Shown one piece after another: positions 43,771 through 56,666 of a DNA stretch of 64,000 bases. A model generated the notes under the pieces. It was not told the origin of the DNA and ran no database searches. It saw only the letters and a program-made list of their open reading frames with translations. Numbering within the stretch: the stretch's first letter is position 1; the number at the start of each line of letters is the position of its first letter. The stretch is from Trifolium pratense (taxonomy: Eukaryota; Streptophyta; Magnoliopsida; Fabales; Fabaceae), in the NCBI RefSeq assembly GCF_020283565.1, contig NC_060063.1:35302635-35366634 (forward strand), read 5' to 3'. The position numbers were made by a program, and so were the translations under genes.

Positions 43771-46700
43771 TGAGTTTAAGCACTATGATTGAAATAAAGG
43801 TTTCATCATAATTGCATCATGATTTGTGTGAAACCTTTCACATTTAATCACACCATAAAGGTATTCACAATACCATCCATGTGAATCTTTACAACAAGAC
43901 TCATATTTATCCTATGAGTCTTACTCAATTGGATGACAAAACAATATCCATATATGTTTTGTGTACATGGACTCTTTATAAGTCACATTCTCATCTTCCA
44001 TGAGCATCATATATCACCTTGTCGAGTCATGGTAAAACCGTGACTCTCAACTGTGTGATATGACATATCCGACTTATATAGGTCTTGTGCTACTCGAACT
44101 GGTGATCCAACAACAACTCTTGTTGAACCGATTCATGTTCCATTCTCAAAAACATGTGTTTTGTGGTACTCGAATTTACTCAAGTTCTACATCACTCCCA
44201 CTATCTCTTCTAGAGACACATTCCTTCTAAAGGAATATTTTAATTCTAGTAACAAAACAACTTTTGTCCTAGAGAGTGTTGTAGAATTAGTATTTCTAAG
44301 TTTCTTTAGGATCCCTCCACAAATACACATTAATCCAAGTTGGAATTATGTTTATCTTATAAACCGTACAATCCCAAACTACCATAAAGTCAAACTAGGT
44401 ACTTTTACCTCCATATCAAATATGGTGTCTTTATGATTTCTTTTATTGGAACTTTTGTGGGTAAAGAATAACTCTAATTAAAATAATTTTTCGAAAGAGT
44501 CGCTGGAGATATAAACGAACTATCTTATTTGTAATCATGTCGAACATGATGTAATATAAATAGTTGTTACTATACTCCTTATCTAAGTATTTACCATTAC
44601 GACTTGTTCGTATGGTCTTAATACTTTTCAAAATTATTCATTTACTTCATTCATAAATTCTTTGAACAAATTCAAAGAATCATACTTTGTGTCAACCACA
44701 CATATTCACATCTACTAAGCTAATTAGTAATGTAAATAAAGTAAAAGAAATAAAATTATATCTAGCAAATAATTAGTTTAGTGGTTCATATACATCTCAT
44801 ATGTATATATTTCAAATAGATAAAATGTCACTTTGCCTTAGTTGGTAATTGACATACTAAACTATTTTCAAAAGTGGAACTTACATCCTTCAAATGATAT
44901 AAATCAAATGAGTCCAAAATTCCTATCTATGGAATCTAGAAATGTGTGTCTCACTTATTAGTACTAAGCAATATTAATTGCCACTAATTTACAAGGTTCA
45001 AATCTTATTTGATCCTTATTCATCATTGTTATAGATAAGATTATCAAGTTGATGGAACTCAATTCCATTACTCAATTAGAACAATAGAATAGAAAACATT
45101 ATTTGGATAATGAAACAACACTTGTCTATTATTCAAACAAGCAGTCCTTTTTCTTGTCAATACAAGGTTTAGGTCCAATGTTTCTATTATTAAATGAAAC
45201 ATAATAACAATTATTTGGTTCCATGTCAAACTCAACTTCTACGATCAATGAAACTATTTTATTCTAAACGTAGGTTGACTTTATCTATGGTCAAATTTTC
45301 ACTTCTTTAAACAACTTCATATTTCAACAAATATGAAATTTGCATTTGGTATCATATACCTAAGATGCAAAAGTGAATAATTTAACTTTCTATAACAAAA
45401 TGTATGAAGAAGTCTTACTTCTTTCTTTCATTTTGACTCTTTCAAAACTATTAGCAGTTTTTCTCGTATTTGAGAACAATTCTCAATATATATGTACCAA
45501 TTCAGAAACTCTTTTCTGAACTTTATGTCCTTCATAAGGACCTTTTACAGTAAAATATAAATTATATGCCAAATATATCTAATTACGAAAATAAGAATAT
45601 TTGTATCATGATTAAAACATATTTAACTAGGTCTTTAATTAAATATGCTCCCACTATTTTACTCAAACCAAATGACCCTCGACATTTGATTCGGAAAATC
45701 CCGTTGGAAGATTTTCTAGTGGGAATGAGATCCATATTTTACTATGTTCTAAGTCAGCGTTGGACTGATTACACAAAACATAGTTATTTTAGGTAGGAAA
45801 CTTCTTTCCAATTGTATCTCATACAACTCTCATATCCTTTCCGTTGGGTGAATAACACTTATTCTAATCCATCATACGGAGTAACCCAACACTTGCTTCT
45901 AAAATCATATAATCATATTATATTTCTTTTAGTTAAGTTAGACCCAATGAATAGCAATCGGGTAAACTAGTTACCTCACCGCAACTTATCAATATAGACA
46001 ACGCACTTTACGTTGGCAAAACCTACATTGATCGATATTGATCTTGAAGGGTGCTAAATGTTGGAAAGCTTTCAACTTAATATTTCTTTTAAGGGATTTT
46101 AATTAAATTTAATCTCACCGTATTTTGTATCTCATACAAAACGTGTTTCAATTTACATGACACTCATGTAAATATTTGTTTAACAATTATATAAAATATT
46201 CAAAACATATATAATTAAAACATTCATCTCATGCATCACATACATAAAATAAACTAAGGTAGTATAGTTATGGCCTCCTAAAACGAAAGAATTAAATAAA
46301 CTAATTTATTACAATTCTTTGACCCTCGAGCAAACTTCTCAAGTTTCTCCATCGTCATCCTTTGTTTGACTTTGTCTCCCGTCATCACGAGCAATTACAA
46401 TTATTTAAATAAATAAATAAAGTAAATAAATTGTCACGACACGCAGGCCGTATTTAAAAATAATAAACCACGACACGCAGGCCGTATTTAAACCAAAATA
46501 AAACACGTTAAGGCCATAACTATACACCTCTAATAATTAATTAAATTTAATTATTAACTCATCCGAAATTATTTAATAAATTAATTATTTAACTCTTTAT
46601 AATTACACTTATTAAAATAGCATATCAAATATAAATGGCATGCATAGCAAATCAAGTATGATACGGATCAAAACAAATCAATATAAAAGAATCACTACCA

Positions 46701-47618
46701 AATATAATTTGTTTAAAACGAAAACCAATATGCCATTCAATCTCATTAAATAGCAATGAATTCAATATTAAAATTGTTAACCGAAGAATGCACCGGAAGA
46801 ACATACTATTTAGCAATAATTGATTCTCTTTAAAACATCCTTTTTGAAAGAATTGCAATGCCAATATACGGACAGCTTTTAAAACAATTATTATCAAATA
46901 ATAATAATAAATAATTAAAATAACAACAATATCATGGCTTGGTTGAACATCAAATAGAGAATCTCATTCACTATGTCACACCCATAAATCTGGAAATCAA
47001 ATTTCCGTTGGCCATTGATCAATATGAGAAAACAATATCATAAATTATGGGGTTACACATCTGACATGCTAATTTATTTATTTATTTTGATTTGAAACAT
47101 CTTTCAAAAGCCATAGCAAAATCAATATCCAATAGTGATTGCAAAATTAGGAACAACTTTGACTTGATAATTAAACAAATATGCAAACCGACAAACAAAA
47201 GCAATCTGATTGAATTTATTTTATTAAATCAAAATTTAATTTCGAAACATGTGCTGTAAGCAGTGTTTATCAATATCAAATCAAAATTCTGCATAACATA
47301 CCGTAAATCATATTTACAATATGACCTCCATATGTAAAAGGAGTTAATTTCTACTTCAATCAAATTAAAATAAATTAAGCATGTCAAGATTGTAACTCTC
47401 CTTACTCAAACGATTCAAAAGATAAAACCTGGATATACATATTCAATGAAATCATATTCCACCATATAATTTTTCAATCGTATTAAAATTTGGTGTATAT
47501 CGCAAAACCATCTTTTGAAGCGTTCGAACAAAATATTAGCGATATGAATCATATTCATACAAACACGCTGATTAACAAAATAGTAAACGAACATAGAGAA
47601 TTCAAAGTAACTAAGTTT
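43771..47618 (-). other. Rest of copia interior, no recognisable frame
   Basis: AT-rich, many stops. A 32-bp-spaced direct echo CACGACACGCAGGCCGTATT occurs twice near 46437 and 46469. Corresponds by position to gag-protease-integrase. Confidence 0.5.
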
Positions 47619-47630
47619 GCTCTGATACCA
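47619..47630 (-). other. Primer binding site of the copia-type element
   Basis: Plus strand GCTCTGATACCA, i.e. TGGTATCAGAGC on the element strand, beside the 5' LTR. Confidence 0.88.
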
Positions 47631-47631
47631 C

Positions 47632-49082
47632 TGTAAGGTTATCAAGAGGTAGACTTTTAAAACTCTTTTAAAAATCAAACTCAAGAGCGGAAAAACCCCT
47701 TTACCTAGAACACTTAGAACAACATGAATCACTATGAGTTCATATGTTTACCTCTTGAAGCGTCGAGGAGTTTGATCACGAGCGCTGCACGAACGACAAA
47801 CGCCTCTACTCAGTCCACACGAACAGAACTTCTCTGATGACCGGTGCTAGCCAATTCCACCAAGAGGTTCAGAGAGAATAAGGTTTAGAGAGCGGCGGCT
47901 AGGTTTCACTTTGTGAATTAGGTTAAGCTTACAAAACTTCATCACAAGGGTTCTATTTATAGAACCACTTGTGTGGTAATCAAGCCAAGCACTACACCGT
48001 ACCTTACGGTGGACCGCATTTCTCTATTTTCATAAATTAAATAATAAGTCATACTTAATTATTTAATTACTAATAAGTCTTACTTATTTATTTCTCTCAT
48101 CTATCTGTCCTTTGTGTGTGACCCTATAGGTTCTCGTAACGTTGGCAATAATATTAAATCACATATTTAATATTATAAACAGTGAGCGGTATCTAGCAAC
48201 ACATCACTGCTACCCAAGTGACGAGAATGTCATGTGATCTGACGAAACCTTTCCGTGATAACGATCGTGTGTATAATTACCCCTTTGCCCTTATATCTAT
48301 ATTGAACACAAGGCATAGATCGTGTCATCCTTGTATGGTTCAATATCTTATTTCTTGATCCCAGAATATACTGAGTAACGAATAAGCTCAATATCTCATA
48401 TTGACTTAGTTCGGCGTGGCCACGCATTTTATCAGTCATATTCCATCAAGAGGCCCGTAGATATTACTCCTGTTATGCATGAGGGGCAAATTCCATCTAG
48501 GTCACTCATGTCCCTCAGCATGATTTGTGGAGTACCCATCAACCGACTTTATAGTCATCCTGTTACGGACAATGTTTGAACGGCAACTAAGTACTCTACT
48601 CCACATCTAGGGTCCATAGTGGTTTCAGGTCGAAGGGTGGTATACACCATTATCACTATGAGAATAACTTATGACACTTTTCATAACACACTATGTAGTA
48701 TTCTCATGGTGGGTCAATCCAATATAAATATTACTCCTAATATTTATATCTATGTGAAGACTTGATATCTCATATCCATGACACGTGAGATGAGGTCATC
48801 AGTCTACTCACATAATAGTCTCTATGTTTTACTGTTATCCCACATCACAGTAAAACTTGACTACGGATACTTTAAGAATGGTGTCCTTATGTTTAATGGA
48901 GTCTCACTATTAAGTCACACTTAATGTTCCATTAATTAGACTAGCTATTCTAGGGACTTTATTAGTTTGAAACAAACATAATAAAGAAATGCCTTTTTAT
49001 ATATATTAAATATATAAATCAAAGTCATGATACAAAAGAAGATTCTATCAAAACATATTGGCTTTTAGGGCTTACTCCAACA
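47632..49082 (-). repeat. 5' LTR of copia-type element (right copy)
   Basis: 1451 bp, essentially identical to 41055-42505. Confidence 0.88.
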
Positions 49083-49087
49083 GATTC

Positions 49088-49180
49088 ATCCTGATCAGAG
49101 TCTTTTTTCGAAAGGGCGGCAGGATCCGTTGAAAAGGAAGGCTTGTGGGATACTTCGCCATCCGCTTCATAGTATTAGTG
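49088..49180 (+). pseudogene. LINE ORF1, short piece between copia element and MITE
   Basis: In frame with the preceding piece: after KGI it reads HPDQSLFSKGRQDPLKRKAC and then LRHPLHSISV, up to the 49181 insertion. Confidence 0.75.
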
Positions 49181-50106
49181 TGTGTATGGTTTGGCGGCGA
49201 CCAGAATTGAATTTGGAAGAATTGAGTTTGATAAAATTGATTTTGATTAAAAGTGAGTTTAACTGAATTGGTTTATGTTTGGATACATTAATGTAAAAGT
49301 GATTCTCAATATTTAATGTTGTTTGAATAATTTGAATTAAAATTGCTTTTAGATGGTTAATTACCAAATTGGACTTTAAATAACATATATAAGACATCAC
49401 ATATTTTTCTCTCTTTTTTTGGTCGAAACACACTTTTCTCACAAAATTGATGGCTAACTCACCCCAACCCAACATTAATAATAAAAATCAATAGTAAAAA
49501 AATTGTTTGTAAATAATTGTTTTTCCGTCAAAGAAAAAATTGCAAACAAACACCACTCCAAGAATAACCCATCATTAAAAATAAAAAAACATTAGGAAAA
49601 ATAACAAATAAATGATGAAATTTCCACAATTCTCCAGAAACATCAACAACAATAGTTCAATATCCTTTTTCCTTAAAAAATAAAAAACAGTTCAATATCC
49701 TTTTTCACTATTTCTTCTTTCTCCTTTCTCCTTTCTCCTTCCTCCATCTCTCTCTTATCAAACACCTATTCTTCCCCCTTTTCTCTCAACACATAAACCC
49801 CATCATCAACTTTTATGTAGTATTGAGGAGACAGATATGTGTTGTTGTGGATTTTAGAAGCAAAAAACAACATGCAACGAGTGAGAGTGGTGGATCTGGG
49901 TAGCACAGTGTTGATTAATGAGTTCTTGTAACAGTAATTGATGACAGTGGTCAAGGGCAAAGAAGGAATAAAATGAATAATAAACCTGTAAAGTAAACAA
50001 CCAACGAAGAATTGATTTTGGGTCACGCAGAAGCTAGGATTTCTTGCTTTTGCTAGAATCGATTTTACAAGATAGAATCAATTTTACCAAAGAAAACCAA
50101 ACATGC
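49181..50106. mobile_element. MITE-like insertion in the LINE (about 0.93 kb)
   Basis: Left end TGTATGGTTTGGCGGCGACC and right end ...AAAGAAAACCAAACATG are roughly inverted. AATTGATTTT-type motifs follow on the left and ATCGATTTTACAAGATAG on the right. The LINE frame stops at one end and resumes at the other. TSD not identified; the middle (49700-50030) has pyrimidine-rich and less AT-rich sequence that may be captured host leader. Confidence 0.55.
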
Positions 50107-50546
50107 TTGCAGAAGAGAAGAATCGCGTTCACGGGTCGAAACGTGCGTTTGGGGTGCGTAGACGAGCAACCAAACATACGCTTAAAAGAGTTGCCAGGAT
50201 GCCAACCAAGGATCGTCGCGAGGTTCTAAAAGTGTTGAAAAAACGTGTTCGTCGGCGCAGGGGTGGGGATGATGTCAATCACTCTTGTTCAGTGAGTCGA
50301 CAAGTTCCTAGTGGAGAGTCTTCCTCATCCGGATCCATTAATAATGATTGGACGAATTGGGTGGCTGTTCAAGGAAATGATCATATGGCAGTGGACGATG
50401 TTTGGGGTATAGGGAAGGCGATTGGGTTGAAGTTTAAGGGAGACAACGTGAATATGTTTAATATTTTGTCAAGGGCGGGCAAAGGAAAGAAGGAAGTTTC
50501 AGGTCGAGTTTCGGTGGGAGGGCCTAGTAGTGAGCGAGGGTGCTAG
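50107..50546 (+). pseudogene. LINE ORF1, C-terminal part
   Basis: Open to a stop at 50546: EEKNRVHGSKRAFGVRRRAT, a basic KKRVRRRRGG cluster, SGESSSSGSINNDWTNWVAV and DDVWGIGKAIGLKF. The basic cluster and the DVWxxGKxIGxxF motif are typical of plant LINE ORF1 ends. Confidence 0.8.
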
Positions 50547-50591
50547 TTTGTGCGCTCCTTTTTGCTTGGATCGGGGGTCGAGTGTTTGCGA

Positions 50592-50753
50592 ATGAGGATC
50601 GTGTCTTGGAATATCAGAGGGTTGGGTGGGATGAAGAAGAGGAAGGAGGTGGGTAATTTGGTGAGGGATTTGAAACCTTTTATTCTATGTCTGCAGGAGA
50701 CGAAGTTACAAAACTGCGATGTTCTTCTTTGTTCAAGTCTTTGGGGTAGTTCT
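50592..50753 (+). pseudogene. LINE ORF2, first 54 codons (endonuclease start)
   Basis: ATG at 50592, 46 bp after the ORF1 stop: MRIVSWNIRGLGGMKKRKEV and FILCLQETKLQ, the first two blocks (N of WNIRG, E of QETK) of an APE-like endonuclease. The LTR element cuts it after LWGSS. Confidence 0.88.
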
Positions 50754-53154
50754 TGTAACACCCAAACCCATTATTTATATATTTCTACCTTAGTAAAATC
50801 TTTTTCAAAATACGCAACGGAAATCACATTTAATTTATTGAATATCGGTTCGAGTATTACACCCCTCTACCAAAATAATACTAATGTAGTTACTTAGTAA
50901 AAATAGTGTTTATACAAATCTTTGAATCAAATAATGTATTTATTGATTATACAAAACAACCTAGACAATAGACTTTATATACAATATAAAACCCTTTCCC
51001 GTGTCACAATCAGAGCGGAGCTTCACCGACGACTCGACATCGAATACCACAAAATCCTGTAAAATCTGGACCCCCAACGGTCCAGCACATAACACATAAA
51101 AGAGAGTTAGATAACATACTCAAAATATACAAGTGTAAGTAAATGGTACTTAAACACTTCTTCATAAAACATGCATAATCATACATTATACATATACATC
51201 ACCATCATTCATGCATATTCATATATCATGCATATACTTCATTTATCACATAATCAATCATCCACAAAATACACCAAACATATAGTTTCACGTCGTCTCG
51301 GACAATACAAAAACATCAACAATTATCACATAACTCAATTACAAATAGGGATATACATAAAGTTCCTAATGTAATCTAACACCACAAATACATTGTTCAG
51401 ATTATGGTCATGACGGACCCTGCGTTGTTCATTTTATAGTCATGACGGACTCTGCTCCTCACATACGGATTAACAATCAACATTTACCAAGTACGTGTCA
51501 AACATTATTTATCATAAAATGCACACATAATCCCTAATGCAATCTAATGCTTCACATTCATGCTATGTCCTCTAGACACCTCTAATGCATGTGGTACCAT
51601 CTTCTTTATTAGAGTATCTCACCTCTAATATCCTTCTTTATCGGATAAATATAATCCGATATCCTTCTTTATTGGAATATCCAATATCACATATATTCAT
51701 GAATGCATGTATGTATTTCATGAATTCACTCACAATTAATAGCATTAAGCTCTTCATTTATAATGTGGAACACTATCCAACATTTCTTCTTTATTAAGAT
51801 AACACTATACCTTAATATACGTCTTTATCGAATAGCATAATTCGATATACTTCTTTATTAAGTTGATTTACACCTTAATATACTTCTTTGATATTTAAAC
51901 AAACATCATCAACAACCATTTAACAATTGCATACAAACACAATTAATTCATGCCATCAACATACATCGATTATCACATACAATGTATTTACTCACATTTT
52001 TAACACAATACTAATAATATAAGTAAAGTGTATTAAGCATGCATTTTATCATAAAACAAACTCCGGAATCGGAATCTACGCGAAAAATCGAGTAAAATAG
52101 GTTCTGGTTGCATAAACCGTCAATAGGTCAAAAGTCAACGGTCAACCCAAAAGTCAACAGTCAACACAGTTCAAGTTGAACTACGCTGGGCGTGAAAGGT
52201 TCACGCTGCGCGTGACACAAGGCTACGCCGCGCGTGGAAATGATCACGCTGCGCGTGATAAGAATCATGCTACCCGAGACGACCAGCAACATTTCCAAAA
52301 GGATCACGCTGCGCGTGATGGGGATCACGCTGCGCGTGAGTGCTGAGGGACAGTCACGCTGGGGGCGTGAAAGGCCACGCTGGGCGTGATAGATCTGATG
52401 TTCTTCATGTTCATACGAAAAATGGTCCAAAACTCACTTATTTGGCCCAAAAACCCCATTTTACATGTTATAAAACCCAAATATGTTTGTTTTCATGTAC
52501 ATAACATATATATAAACACAAAAAGACAGATTGATTCTCAGATCTACATCAAAACACGTCATAAAGTAAGAGATCTATACATTTTACTCAAAACTCATAA
52601 AAACACAAGGTTCTTAGATCAAACATCTACAATTTATGTTTGTACTTGTTAAATTCGTTCATACATCATACCAAGAGTATATCAAACATGTTATGAACAT
52701 AATAATCGATTTCCTTTAAGAAAATCCATCCAAAACTAAAACGAAAATGGGGTGGAGGAAGTTCGGGTGAGGAGAAATCGACATTCTCCCCTTCCTCGAG
52801 TCACCCACGAATATGAAATCTACTCTCTTACCTTAGATCCGACGAAAGCTCAACGATTGCTCTTGATCTCTCTTGCTCAAGCTCTCCTCTTCTCCTCCTT
52901 CTCTCTTCTTCCTCTTCAAAGTCACAAAATGTGACACTTTCTCTCTCTAAGGGCTATAAATAGCGCCCCCTCCTTAAGTCCAAGGCCCATTGGGCCTCAA
53001 GCCCAATTGCTTGGCCCAACTCACGTTAACTCTCACTAACTCGCGCGTTAACTAAAACTCTCGATAAATAACTTAAAGTTACTATCTTACTCAAAAACCA
53101 CGTCACCAAATAATTAAACACTTAAATAGTGAATAATAAATTTGGGTCGTTACA
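50754..53154 (-). repeat. 3' LTR of gypsy-like element 2 (left copy)
   Basis: 2401 bp. Contains a run of TCACGCTGCGCGTGA palindromes (52183-52390), TTCTTTATTxxGATAT repeats (51598-51900) and leader sequence similar to element 1 (GAGGAGAAATCGACATTCTC). Confidence 0.88.
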
Positions 53155-53168
53155 ACTCTCCCCTACTT
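53155..53168 (-). other. Polypurine tract, gypsy-like element 2
   Basis: Plus strand ACTCTCCCCTACTT, purine-rich on the element strand, next to the 3' LTR. Confidence 0.8.
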
Positions 53169-56100
53169 AAAAAGATTTTCGCCCTCGAAAATTACGCGTC
53201 TAAACAACTCCGGATAACTCCTGTATCCGACCCTCCAACGAAACGTTCAAAACACTACACATTACTAAGTTTGACAAAATTAGTTTATCCCATCCAACAC
53301 AATTTTTGTCCATTTATCAACAAGAGATCAAGGACGGCCAGTTCCTCAATTTGTCGATAAATATTCAACAATCATGATATCGGCACAAACCATTCTTATC
53401 AAACCGCTAAAACGTCAACTTCGCGCGAAACATCCATAGACTCACACTCTACGACCTCACAACGTTACCCCCAAAATAGGTACAACCAATCGAACTCTCC
53501 GAAAGATACTTCCGTGGAATACTTCCACAACTCCATAATTCTCTGATTCCCTCATGAATCACTTAACTGTGCTACACCACTTATTCATATTCGAATCTTA
53601 TTCCAACTTATCACTCGATAATTCAATTCCAACGATCACTTGATGACCAACATTCTCAAACTTCATTGACAAATGCTAAAAACTACCGTCTCTAACCGTC
53701 AAATTCCTTTCTCACATTGAGTCGAATCCAATACGACTACTCTGTTCCCAAGTAATCTCTCAACCAATATTTGCATTCCTTAACGCAAACATTTTCCAAT
53801 ACCACTTCTCCTTAATCCCTTAGCAATTTGCTACTTCAAAATTAGGCTACCGCCTAAAATTGGTTCTCCAAACAATCATAACTTCTATCTCGTTGATTCC
53901 AAACGACATCTTCAGTTCGCTCACGCTCCACCTATCCATGTTCCCCATCATCTTGCATTGCAACAAGCACACTCTTCTCCGTTTATTCACTCATCGACTT
54001 CTTATTCACCTCCGACCTCTACCAATCATCATCTCTCTATGGATAGCTAACTCCTCCTTAGTACATCCGATACCAAAATCAAACTCTTGAATTTAATCCA
54101 CAAGACTCCAAATACTCGTCATACAATCTAATTCTATCCATTAAATTTTAATCAACTTCCGTCTTAGTATTCTTACTAATGACTCCTTGTCTACTCCCAA
54201 TATGACATCTCTAGAAAATTTCCAAAAATTCTCGTCCAAAAATACATTTTAAGTTATACACCAAATCACTACCGTTCCATCATCCATGATGAAACAATTT
54301 AAAATTCTTTACTTCATTGTCACCGATTGTGACCATACTACATCAACATCCACGATGCATCTAACAAAACTAGTCTCTACCGACTCTTCCATTCCATGAA
54401 TCCAAATTCCTTAGCAAATACTTACTCACTCTTATCTTGTGGGCACTACTAAATGCTCTCCGACACTTACCTTAGACATCGCCTTCAACTCCTTACTATA
54501 TGTGCTAAAACACGACATCTACTCACATGTGCGATAATCCTTTTCGCAAATTCTCACCTAACACAAGTCACTTCCAACATGACCTCATACTACTCATTCT
54601 CAACACGTTCTCCAACGGCTAACTTTCTTATTCTTCATCATTCAAAAATGATACCTCTCATTTAGCTTCATCTCCACTTCTAGGATCTCATTCAACTTCG
54701 ACACAAATTGCCCTGTCATTATCCAAATCCAATCACTCTTCGACAAGCCTCTCACAAAATCCTTTGAATCGTTATCCTACTTCCATCTTCGAATAAACTC
54801 GATTATTCATACAATCCTTCCTTCCAACGATTCAACAAGCATACCAATCCTATTATGATATTTCTCAATTCCATTCTCATCTATTTTAAAACCTACTTCC
54901 TTTAATTTCCTCGATTAATTAACACCAACGGTTCACTAATCTTCACATCTCTTATGAAAATTACTTCACACACTAGACTTAGAACTCCAAATTGTTCAAC
55001 CAATTCAACCTACTACCATATGCACGACTCACGTAAAGCTTCTTACTCAAACATCTGCTACAACATCCTATCCACTTTGATGACAACTTACTTCAATATC
55101 ATCACCTCTCAAGAATCATAATCACTTCCTCTTCCTCATATTCGACTCCTTCCGATCAAACAGGTACTTCAACCTTGGTCCACAAAAATGATGCCTTCAA
55201 ACTTTTAGTGCAAGACACAATCTCCAACCATTCTGAATACTCTTCATCTGACTTAACCAATCTCACTAACGCCCCTACGGCGAAACACTTGGTCCGACAA
55301 TTTCTCTTCTAGTAGTTTCTCACAACTTGTTGCGCCCATTCATTCCACTTCGAACAACGTCGCCAATTCCTGAATATTCCGCTTCAAGAACATCTCTACT
55401 CATCTCATTCTTCTCACGTTCGAAACATCTCGGAGGGATATAACCTTCTCCCCCACTTATCTCAAATCCACCTACACTCTTCCACTAGAACTTTTGGTGC
55501 TCACACCTAACGATTCTATCTTCTCTAAACATATTCTTCCCAAAAGAAGAAACTAGTATCGACATCGTTTACACGCATGTCGCATACAAGGGACAAAACC
55601 TAACCCACGATACCTAAACACTAACACAAATTCATGCAAGCATTCAAGTAACATATACTTCCCTCACTTCTCAAAGTTAGGAAATCAAAACAACACAAGA
55701 AAAATGAACATTGCATAGCAATAATTCATACTCACATTCAATCAACTCAGAACAAGACATCAACAAAATAAATTTCTTGTCTGGCTCCCTCTCTTAGCAA
55801 AAGCTAGCGAGCTCCCGGCGAGACAAGTCAAAAACATTCACAGGACTTAGCAAGACTTAGCGAGACTCAGCGAGGTTCATTCTTCGCCTAGCGAGCACAT
55901 CCAAAAATCTGGGTGCTCTGCTACGGTTTTGAACTTACGCTCACTAAACTCTCGTTTTCTCGACTCACTAATCCACAAAATCCAAACATCAAGCATATAA
56001 CATCATTATAGACTTGAAAGCACAATTAGAATCATGCATCACAATTACAACATAGGATTATGAGATCTTCATGTTTTTACTCATAAAACGCATAGCAATT

Positions 56101-56650
56101 CAAATGCCTAGTAATCATCTAGCACATGTTATAAACAAACATATAACAAACACATACCAGGACACATTAATATCCTACTCTTCTCACCATTTTGAAAATT
56201 AATTTTCACTCACCCAAAAGAAAATAACTCTATATTTTCACCAACATCTTCAAGAAATAATATTAGTTTTTAAAATTATTTCAAATCATTACCACATGCA
56301 GTTTTATATCATGCCGGATCGTCACATGCAGTTTTATATCATGCCGGATCATCAACAATTAGCAAATAAGCATCAATCAACCAAGTTTAAACTACACAAA
56401 GGTTAAACTCTAAGCATATACAACTATTATAAACATAGAAGCATAGCACTCATACAATTACTCAACAACAGAATGGATCAATTAATCCAATTCACACCAC
56501 TCATAGTTCCTAAATGAACAACATGAATGATTTCACAAAACAAACAACACAAAATCGTTAGACAAACACGACTGACACACAATACTCACTTGATCTGACT
56601 GCACAGACCTGCTCTGATCGACACATAACCCACACAGTCCGAAGACAACG
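53169..56650 (-). other. Conserved non-coding interior of gypsy-like element 2
   Basis: About 3.5 kb; matches element 1's interior through its length. Shared landmarks include ATCAAGGACGGCCAGTTCCT, a TCGCTA/TAGCGA cluster (55795-55890) and a 31-bp tandem duplication near 56298-56350. Open frames are short and not shared. Confidence 0.7.
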
Positions 56651-56651
56651 G

Positions 56652-56664
56652 GGCTCTGATACCA
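56652..56664 (-). other. Primer binding site, gypsy-like element 2
   Basis: GGCTCTGATACCA on the plus strand, inverted tRNA-iMet complement, two bases from the LTR. Confidence 0.9.
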
Positions 56665-56666
56665 AT

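Larger units (their letters stand above)
41055..49082 (-). mobile_element. Copia-type LTR retrotransposon, decayed interior (8028 bp)
   Basis: Two 1451-bp LTRs (41055-42505 and 47632-49082), TGTAAGGTTATC...TTACTCCAACA. Target duplication GATTC at 41050-41054 and 49083-49087. The tRNA-iMet primer site next to the right LTR sets the orientation to minus. I noticed a single LTR mismatch (42288 vs 48866). The 5.1-kb interior keeps copia-order RT traces (43090-43770) but no intact frame. Confidence 0.88.

Noticed and set aside
52161..52934. ORFs of 89, 88 and 60 codons, repeated at 58074-58847
   Set aside because: LTR copies again; the repeated TRSVI-type peptide is a frame of the CACGCTGCGCGTGA array.
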